From the NCBI GenBank assembly GCA_963669155.1, contig OZ022577.1, positions 33,363,850-33,427,849 of the forward strand: a stretch of DNA of 64,000 bases. The letters run 5' to 3'. Below are positions 51,501-61,904 of the stretch, piece by piece. This stretch comes from Arbacia lixula. Lineage: Eukaryota > Echinodermata > Echinoidea > Arbacioida > Arbaciidae. Under the pieces are notes generated by a model. It was given only the letters and a program-made list of their open reading frames with translations, was not told where the DNA came from and did not search any database. Every line of letters starts with the position of its first letter. The first letter of the stretch is position 1. The position numbers were made by a program, and so were the translations under genes.

Positions 51501-54500
51501 TGCAGCGTTTATGCATTGAATTTGAGGATTTCACAAAACCTCTTAAAGCAACGATGTGTTGTAATTATGTATACACGTCTCAAACGAGAAGAAGCAATTA
51601 TGACATCAAATTATCTAAGTTATTTGAAGATTGGTCATGCATGTGTCCATGCTTTAAATGGTCATCCTAACGGCGATGAATAAAGGAGTATGAATGAGGA
51701 AGAACCTCCCTTTTATTTTACCACATTACATTTCATTTTTAATGTGTAAGATTATTCTGCACTGGTCACTGAATGACTATGTTTCAGTTACAAACAATGA
51801 CACCAACGCATATAACATCACTGCTTTGAATTACTGTACAAAGTTAGCAGCCTACATGACACAAGTAACAACCCCTTCATCGCTGTTTCATACACCCAAC
51901 ACATGATTTTTCAATCCGTCGCTGCAGTGCGACACGTTTGCGAGCAGCCACATGGTATATAACCAATTGCAAAGGGTTTGCGATGGATTGACCCATGACA
52001 GGAGCTTTTTGAAATCTTAACTTGAGCCCTTAGCTAATTTGCAACAGGGTTCAAGTGGATGTATGCATGGATGTAAACTGACCAATTAAGAATGGTCAAA
52101 CAGACCTCATGGACTCACCTGATCTTACTGGTGGCCTTGCGTACGGTGATGAAGCTGACCACCCAATTGACCACACTGACCCGACAGGCGGTCAAGTTGC
52201 TGGTGTAGCTGGACCCAATGCTGTTGATAGTACTTCTCGCTCTGGGGATTTCTGCAGGATGATTAACATTAAATACAATGAAGCCTTATTTACAGGCCTT
52301 GAAAAACAAAGTTATATCTATACCCCAAAAAGGATTTGTTTCCAATTTTTTCTTTCACTAGAACTGCTTAACTTTTTTAAAATAAATGTATTTCACTTTG
52401 TGACTTGATAGGGACAATAAGTCCAAGACTCCCAACATCAAACATTCCATTCAAATAGTCTCCAAGGTTGAATGAGAAAAGTCTAGTAAAACAATAGGAA
52501 TAAAAACAAAACATTTGTTCATTCACATCCCGTGCTTGGCTATTGCAAAGAGAGAAACAATTTTCTTAAGCAAATGACTTTGCTTAATTACTCTCAATGC
52601 AAAAGAAAGTGAAAGCTGGGGTCGGGTTTCATGGAGCTCAGGATGGTCAGATTCTCAGATCTTTCACACAAACCAGAGATACTGAGAACTGTGTTCATAC
52701 TACTATCAACGACAGATAAGAATGTTGCACAACGATGACCTGAACACTCGCTCCAGACTCTTTTGGTCAGAGATATAAGATTAACCTTGTCATTACCAAG
52801 CACTGATAATCCAATGTCAATTACAACACATTGTATTGCCTATGGGACTGAAAGGGTTAAGTTGAGGGTTAGGTAGAGTGTTGGAACCAGGATTCAAGGA
52901 AGGAGTACGACTACTGTAAGAAATTGTCCAAAGAGCAATTACTGATGGAAAAATTACAAAAAGCCTACATTAAAGACAGCCCGTCCCTTTTTCAGATCAC
53001 CACAAAACCATCGAAACATTGGCAAAACATATAGAGAAGTGTTAGCAAGGTGCATATTCATAATTTGAAACTGATACGTAAAGTAAAATTCAAATAATGC
53101 ACGTAAACAACGTCTGATTGATAGTCTTTACCTCAGGCTCTTAGCAGTTTGTGTTGAAATATCTGCTTTATTGATTAATCTGTTTATTAAGTTATAAAAC
53201 GCATTATGAAAACAATTGTTCTATAGAAGGAATCATCTCCAAAGTTTGGTAATTACTCATACAATTAGGATTTCAAACATACATAATAACCACATAGATC
53301 CTGTAACAAAGACTAATACTTCTTTCGTAGTACGAAAAAAGTCGGTTTGAAATTTAACGGCTGAAATTTTTACATACACAGAAAGCTTCAACATGCTATA
53401 TTCTTAGAAATGGTCTTGCATCACACTTTCTTCAATTTACGATCGTGATAGACGATTTCAAATTTTAAGCTTGCAAAAGGGACGGACAATCTTTAAATGA
53501 AAAAATATAAATTGTGGGGGCTACTTTTAATGATTAATATCATGAAAAGCACAACAATAATCATTGCCTTATACCCAAAGATTAATTGTTTACATGGGCT
53601 CTTTTCCATTTTTCTTTCCCTTCTTTTTTTGATTTAAGAAAAAAAAGGGGGGGGGGGGCTCATTTTTGATTCGCGGGGGTTTAATTGCACTGAGCTTCTA
53701 TTAAATTTGTACATAATTCAATACCATACCTTTAATCTTTTTGAAAATAGTGTGAACACAAACAAACCATATCACTCACCTAGGATAGGGCTATAGAGGC
53801 TGGTGCTGTGAAGGAACTCTGGGAATATGTGTGGCAAGTAGAACCGCTTGAAATTCTCCAGGAGAAAGATAAAGGCCTCGTCTTTCTTAGTTCCATCCGT
53901 CCACTCAACTCTAGGAACCTGTAATCAAAATATGAACATATCTCATGACCTCTAAAAAAGTAATAATAAATAGAGTAGTTTCTATAATTCTACCTGATAG
54001 AAGCATTATTATCCCCCACAAAAAAAATAGTTTTAGAGCTTCTTAGTATATATTAACTCCAAATTCATCTGAAAATGAAATATAATGAGGACTTTGGGGG
54101 AATTCATCCCACAAAGTATTAAAGAACTGAAAATAAGTGAATGTACCAATAACCTGCCATACATCAAATGGCCACAAAATGGGGAACCCTGACCTAACAT
54201 ATTCTATTTTTCACTTCACTTTTTTTCCACTTATAAGAGACTGCACTCCTCACCAAGACACTAACTCATTTCAACGTTCAATGTCACCATGATACTTTTC
54301 TAGAGCTATAGGACCTTCTCCATTTCTTCATGTGTTAAGCTCCAACTGGAGAGGCGGCGTCCCCTTCTTGCACATATCCAATGACCGCGTCATGCGATTG
54401 ATGAGATAGTGCTGTCTGTAGTGGCCTCTAAGCATTTTTCCTGACCGTGACAACTGATAGTGTACATTACCTTAATACAAGCAGCATGCCCGACATAGCA

Positions 54501-57500
54501 CCAGGTGGCATCACCTACCTGAGACACTGTGTACTCCAGGAGTCTCTCGAGAAGGAGCTTGGTGAGGTTCTCTGCAGGCTTCTCTCCGGGTGGGGCGGGG
54601 GCGATGGGATTGATCTCGACCTCCAGGATTGGACCTGGGAATAAGTAAGGTTCGGTTGGGGATATTACTCTGTTTCCTAGACAAGATACACATGTAATAC
54701 TTAACGATTCCATCTACTACAATGTACCAATTTAACTTCTCTTTGTTGGGGCAAAGGCAATGTGGTTGATCTTTTACCTAAAGGATCGAACTTGTTGATT
54801 AACAAGGTTTGGTCAAGGCTATTAAAAAAATAATGACTTTGAGTTAATGATTTAAATTACTACAATGTTCTAACTTCAATCATCTCTGGTTGGAGTATGG
54901 GTGATGGGGTTGATCTCTTGTTAGCATTGCGTGGGCTAAATCACCCCCATCAAATATTTATCCCTTCAGTATTTAACAATGGAAGGTAGAAATGTGAGAA
55001 TCACACAGCCAATTTCATGCACACTAAGTGGTTGGTAGCGGGAAGGGCATACTTCGTTAGCTGAATGGCATACTTCTGTCATACCCTAGGAAGTGAAACT
55101 CTGAAAGTACTTCAGCTTCAAGTGCAAACTTCAATCTAGATGTCAGTGAGGATGGCACCCACATCATAGATAGGTTGTGAAGGATCCTTCTAGCCATCAA
55201 ACTTTTGACAAGATATAAAACATCACATGATAAAAACCAATGAAATGCTGATCAAACTGTTTTGCCCGGGGACTGAAATCAACTAAATAAATAATAATTT
55301 TTTGTGTTGTTAAATTCACGACCCTACAGAGATTTGTGAAATTCGAAAAAATAAAACCCTTACGAAAATTAACCCTCATACTGTACAAGTCAATTTCAAA
55401 TAACAACTTACTGTCATAGTTCGGGGAGGTGCGTGAGGTGTGGGTCATGACGTGCTCGAGGCTGGTACCGTAGATGCCCGTGGGCACTGGGAAGCCAGGC
55501 ACCAGGGTGGCGTACATCAGATAGCACTCCTCCGAGGCGTTCTCCTGTAAGAGCTGGAACCACAGCAGGAACAGCCGCATCCCGTCCATGCGATGCTGCA
55601 GGGGGAGATGGTCAGGGTTAGATGAGTCAATCTTTTTCATGTGTAGTACATGTATAGCATCCTTTTAACTCTTTCAGTACCAAACAATGCTAGTTCCTTG
55701 TCAAATAAAACATGAAACATTATATTTTTTATTCAATATTATTGATTTTATCCTTGGAATCACTATGGTCTATTGGGTCTGTCAACATAATGATTACAGT
55801 GAAAAATAGACCAGGAGGGCATTTCATGAACATTGTCAGCACTGACCAAATGGTCAGTCCTGACAACTTCACTGAAATCCTCGGTTTTGATTGGCTGAGA
55901 GGCACTAGCCTCTGACTGTTACTATGGTAACTGTCAGAGAAAGACAGCTTGTCAGACGAAAAATGAAACACCCTCCAGTTTGTAGTTACACCATTATCGG
56001 ACAATCCACTGAATAAGTGCTACTAGACTGCTGACTGGGATTTTTTCATGAAGCTGTGTTGGATGATGGATGTAAAGACATCTTAAAGTGTGCCCGGAAC
56101 AACAGATGCACATTGGAATGTTCTTTCACTACCTTCTCAGAGCTGAATAGCTGTTGCCATATTTGCATGATAATAAACTGAAATTTGGTCGACCATCTAA
56201 TGAATTCCCATTTTACTTTGTGAGTAGTGAAATTGACCCGACGTCATTTTCTACCAGCGATAATCTGTTCATGTGCAAATTGCAATTACAAAGTGGTTTA
56301 TTGCAATCACCCACTGTTCATTTCATTTGATTTACATGTACTATCAGGAATTAATTCCTCTTTAATGTCATTAGTCTTCTTTTATTCTAAAGGTTTATAC
56401 AAGTGCCCCATTAATGTGCATTCACCATGGCCCCCTTGCCATAAATTCCGATTCATTAGGACTTTCACACTTGTTTGCCACTTGCTACATGTACATGGAA
56501 GTGGTGAACCGCCTTGGCATTCATAAATTACAGTGATTGGTTTTCTGGCCTTTACTTTAATGCACACGGGGTCATTTTGTATAAATGACTAAAATGTGTC
56601 TGTCATTTGCATGGGTATTAATGCAATGGCACATCATGCTGGACTGAGAGTCCTTCTTTCTGTTTTATTGTCATTTCTCAAAAGTTAACATACATGTGGT
56701 TGAAGCTGCAGTGCATAAATATTTAATATAGGGTTCTATACAATCTGTGGCTATTTACCTTGAGTCCGTTGCCCACATGGAGAAGCTTCTTCATGATTCG
56801 TCCTGCAAACAAAACAAGATGGTCCCTTCAAGACATTGAGCATAATGCATTGCTTCCACTGGAAAACACAATCATATATAAATCAACATTATCACAATTA
56901 TAACCTCAGTCCTCATTCTGTGCACTTTTTATATCATACCTCTTCAGATGAAATAGAAAAGTTCAAGTAAATTTACCGAAATATTTCCTACTTTACACTT
57001 TATGTGCTACATGTACATGTAGATACACTGCTGCTCCATTGGATGTGTGAGTGTATTACTGGATAAAAAGCAACATGTGGCATACATGTACAGTGTACAT
57101 GTACACTGTATGTTAAGAGTCAATTCATCATATAAGCATGCATAAAATATGCATACTATTTAAATGATGATATCTACATGCTGTACAATTAGTTCAAATG
57201 TATATAGCTTGCTACACACTGTATTAGGATGCATTGATTCTGTGTTAGTCAAATGTTTGTTTTTCATAGCAACATTTCTGTTGAAATGCACGATAAACTC
57301 ACAATGTTCAGGGATCATTTCGAACTTTCAATACAGGTAGGAACACTCATACTGTTCAAGTGTATTTGCAATCATACAAAAATATATATGATGTGCATCA
57401 TAAACCCTGCACAGGCATTTTTGGTACTCAAAGATAGAAAGACTTCAAGGTGGAGATGAGTACAGTCTACAATTACATGTACTACCTCTTGCTTCACAAC

Positions 57501-60500
57501 AGTGCATCATTAATCATTAACACTCATTCATTCCTGACTTCTCAATCTGGAATGCAACGAGCAACTCCATGTAAATGTATTGGTGAGATGCATTTACACA
57601 TTGAAGACCGAGGCCCTTTTAGAGCAAATTAATTACTATATATACATGTATTTGGCTCTCAAAATGGGAACACTACTTTTTAAATAAGATTGTTATCATT
57701 CCACTGCAAGTATAATAATGAAATGTCAAATAAAACATAATTGAGAGCAATAATTGAGCCAATTTTGAGAGTAGCAGCATGATTCAGTCATATCCAGCAC
57801 TGTCAATGTGAAGAATTATGCTTATTTAATCTTTGAAAAAAATTAATCTAAGGGGACATAGATCTAGCACTAATCAGCAAAATTGGATTTACATTGCACG
57901 CAGGTAATATCAAAATCAAAATGTATAGCCTCAAACAACATAATTGCTGTTTTACATGACATACTTAATTAACCCCATCATCCATCACTCCATTTAAAAT
58001 ATGCAATCAACAATACTTTTCATGGAAGATGAGGGACAGACAAACACACGTCTCAATTTTGTACTGAACAGAATGAATGGAAGTCCATAGAAATCTACAG
58101 GACTATGGTCTTGGCACAAAATAATGCAAAGAGATGTATTCAAGAATATGTACAGTATTACATGTGATATTGTAGATATGCTTATAAATACAAATTCAAG
58201 CAATAATAGTATTTTTAATGTATCTTTATTCTGTAGAAGACTATTGCACATGAAACATAAACATTACTGATCTAATCCAAGTATAAGATATATTTTCTCT
58301 GAACATTGTGAGCTTTAAATCAGAGGGGTACACAGTATATCCTAGAATATGTACTGTAATTAAAGATTATTGCGTATGTACAAAAACAAACATATCCGGT
58401 GCACTACTATCATTCCAGCATCTACTATAAACAAAGTACATTGTTCAGGCCATGTTTATACATAATGTTCTACCATTGAATAAACATTGCAAATCACTGG
58501 GGATGTCTTACAGTATGCACACAGAATGCCTTGGACTGCAATGTATACACTTGTATACACTTGTGTACGGTACAGGACAAGTACTGAGTAGTAGGCAACA
58601 GATTCTCTTGGCCAGCTCCCAACTGTATTCACCTTTTATTTAAGGTGATATAGTGTACATGAATACACATATTTTAAACAGGCCTCCAAGATATTAATAT
58701 TCTAAAAATATGAAACTGAAGGGCATTTTGCATGGTATGCACTAGACAGCATGTACACTGTACTGTATCTTAGCATGACTGTAAACAATATGCAGACTTG
58801 TCAAATGTACAGCTGTATCTATTTTGTTTCAAACTTGTAGGGGGCAGCCTTTTTCTCGAGTATGATGTCACAAACATGCTTAAAAGTTGATTTAATAAAT
58901 ATTTAAAAGAATAATCAATAATTTTTCTTGCTTTTGTTCAAATAAGGTCTTTAGTGAGTTTGAACCCTGTGTATAAATACTGTACATGTATGTTATCAAT
59001 CTTTGCATCATACATTTGAACCAACATTCCAGGGGGTTGTTTCACCAAGCTATTTGTAAGTTACGAACGACTTTACGAACGACTGGTGATCCCTTCTTGT
59101 GCTAAATCAGATTCTCAATGAACAAAGTGTGGTATCGCATTTACCACAAGAAGGGATCACCAGTCGTTCGTAAAGTCGTTCGTAACTTACGAACAGCTAG
59201 GTGAAATACCCCCCAGGTAATCAAAAACATTCAATAACTGACATCAAATTAAATGCATCCAATGTTGTAAGTATCAGTTTGCTGATTAAAAGATGTTACA
59301 AGATAAAGGGAAGAAAGCCATCTTCCTACACGTACTTGCCCACAGCAGGAACTCTATATGATCTGGAAACAGGTCATGAGGACTTTCGGAAATGTGTGGG
59401 ACTAAAGACTTCAGTCAGACAGTGGGCAAATACAGTGTGCAGTAAATGTACTTTGGTGACGACGAGCGGCAATCACTCATGAAGGCTTTTCGGTGGAGCG
59501 AGCCCTTCATCTGGGGAATACTCATCAAAATGGGTCCTCTGATTCACCGGCAGATATTTTGGGACTGTCGGACATTCCTTGGCAAAACAGTGGAGCCCAC
59601 AACGAACACATTCTTGAATTAGTCCGTCCATCGGCAGTGTGACCTAAGACGGCTTTAAGGCATATATATCAGACTTCCTGCTGTAATAGTTTGGACCCCC
59701 CATATTCATTGCAATCATCGTTCACTGCTGACAGATAATTTGAGAAATTCCTCTCATCGCTTTTTAGCATCCATAGTAGTTTGAATACATCACACATCTC
59801 TGGACATGTAAATGATTATCTCTAGGTTAAAACATTTCAATATTATAATTTGCTTTCTGGATCTAGAGTAATACAGTCTATATAGTATCAAGCACTGCGT
59901 ACATGTACAATATGGACATGCGCAGTTTGTGCAGATAATGAGTACATACATTTACATGTACATGTACCTCATAGATTGGTGCATGACATGAACAAGTACG
60001 GTACACTTGCACATTCAAAAAAGTAAGATGGCACTTTAAAAAAAATAATAATAATATTCAAGAGCAAAAATATGCACACTGTACAAATACAATGTGATAG
60101 GCCTCCAATAAACCAAGTACTTCTCAATTTCATATTAAAGGGGATCAATAGATGGTAAACAAGGATACCCCATATCAAGTATTGATTATCAATAAGTGTG
60201 ACGGGATGTAGTCCAGAGGGGGAAAAAAAGCAATTTGCTTTGATGCCAGTAGTTACAGAAGAGAATGGGACTGGGCATTCGGTACACTGTTTGACTAGAA
60301 AATATGAATTTCATCGTGTTCTTGTAATGAGTACAGCATATTGTACATAATATACTGCACATGTACAGTGTAGTTTTGCCTGCACTTCAGCAAACATTAT
60401 TGTTATCCTCCTCTGTACTAAGTACAGATGCAGGTCCCCTGCATATAACATTATGACCTGCAGCACAATTGAGCTACTACAGTCCATACTGTACTTAACA

Positions 60501-61854
60501 AAAATGCTGAAACCCCAGTATGGGTATGAGTCAAACTCAAAGAGCTTCAACATAGACTTGTCAAGAATGCTTAGCACTATAACAAGTACATGTTGTGTAA
60601 TGCACACTGTCCTGTAGATCTACAGGTGTGTGTATTGTAATAGTTCATACATTCCACCCTGCCTTCTTATTACATTCTGCATCAGCTTTCAGAAATAATC
60701 ACACTAATAAAAAGGCATATAGTTTGTTTACACTGCCCCACATGTACATTCACATGTAGGTCAACACATATTTAAGTCTAGATGAATAAATGTGCATTTC
60801 CTAGAAATGTTACAAGCCCTCTCATTTATACCAAAGTCATATTTACTACATGTCTAAGGCAATGATCAATCTATGACTTGGTATCATGAGGGTTAATACA
60901 ATCAAAGCCAAGCCAAGCTGAGGTGGTTCCCCCAGAGAGGTTTCATTCAAAAGAAGCCCCCAGAAACACAATGGATGGGATTAACCCTGAAGGATTAGTG
61001 GTAGCTAAGCCCCCATGGACAACGACCTCTTCTAAGGGCATTCAGTACACACCCAGGCAAGCTGCCATTGTAGTTCTACCTGTACATGTTTACTTTATTA
61101 CTGTACGCTGTAAGCAAACATGAGCTGGTGTAAAAGAACTAGTCAACTAGCCCTCCATGAATCATTACAATCTCATTACATGTTAGTGGTAACAATTTGC
61201 CAATAACTTGTATACTTCAACAAATTTCAAATGATCTAACCAGCAATTAGTCAGACTGTTAACAGAATATTTTTCTATTATTTGTGTTAAATTCATTTAT
61301 GAAAAAATGCAATATCTTCAGAGATTCAATATGATATGATCTATCACCAATGTTAATTAAAACACACGCTAACTCTTCAAGTGCCATTGAGGTTACATAC
61401 AGTTTAAGTAGTAAATATAAAACCTATAAAAGAGCAGATGTTTATCTGGCACACAAAGGGTTAATGAATGATAATTTGTCTGAGTACTCGGCCGGCTCCC
61501 CAAACATCTAATTTGGGATGGTTGGCAACATTCATTATTGCTCTGTGGGGGAGTCTCTCCTCCTTGAGGTGGCTGGATCAAGGAAGAACTGAGATCCCCC
61601 CCCCTCCCCAAATTAAAGGGAACGTCCACCCTGAAGTTACGTTTGTTTGAATCATTTAAGCAGAAACATGAACGACTGCAAGTCCAATCCCCTAACTCTA
61701 AAGAGAACAGAGTGACGATCAATATCAATCGTGAATCACGTTGTGATCAACCGTAACATTTCGTATGACAGGACCTGAGGTGACAATCTCAATTCCGTTA
61801 AATTGATATGAACACCAATTTTAATTAATTATGGTGTAAAAAAAAGTGCCCGCC

Positions 61855-61904
<50 letters not shown>

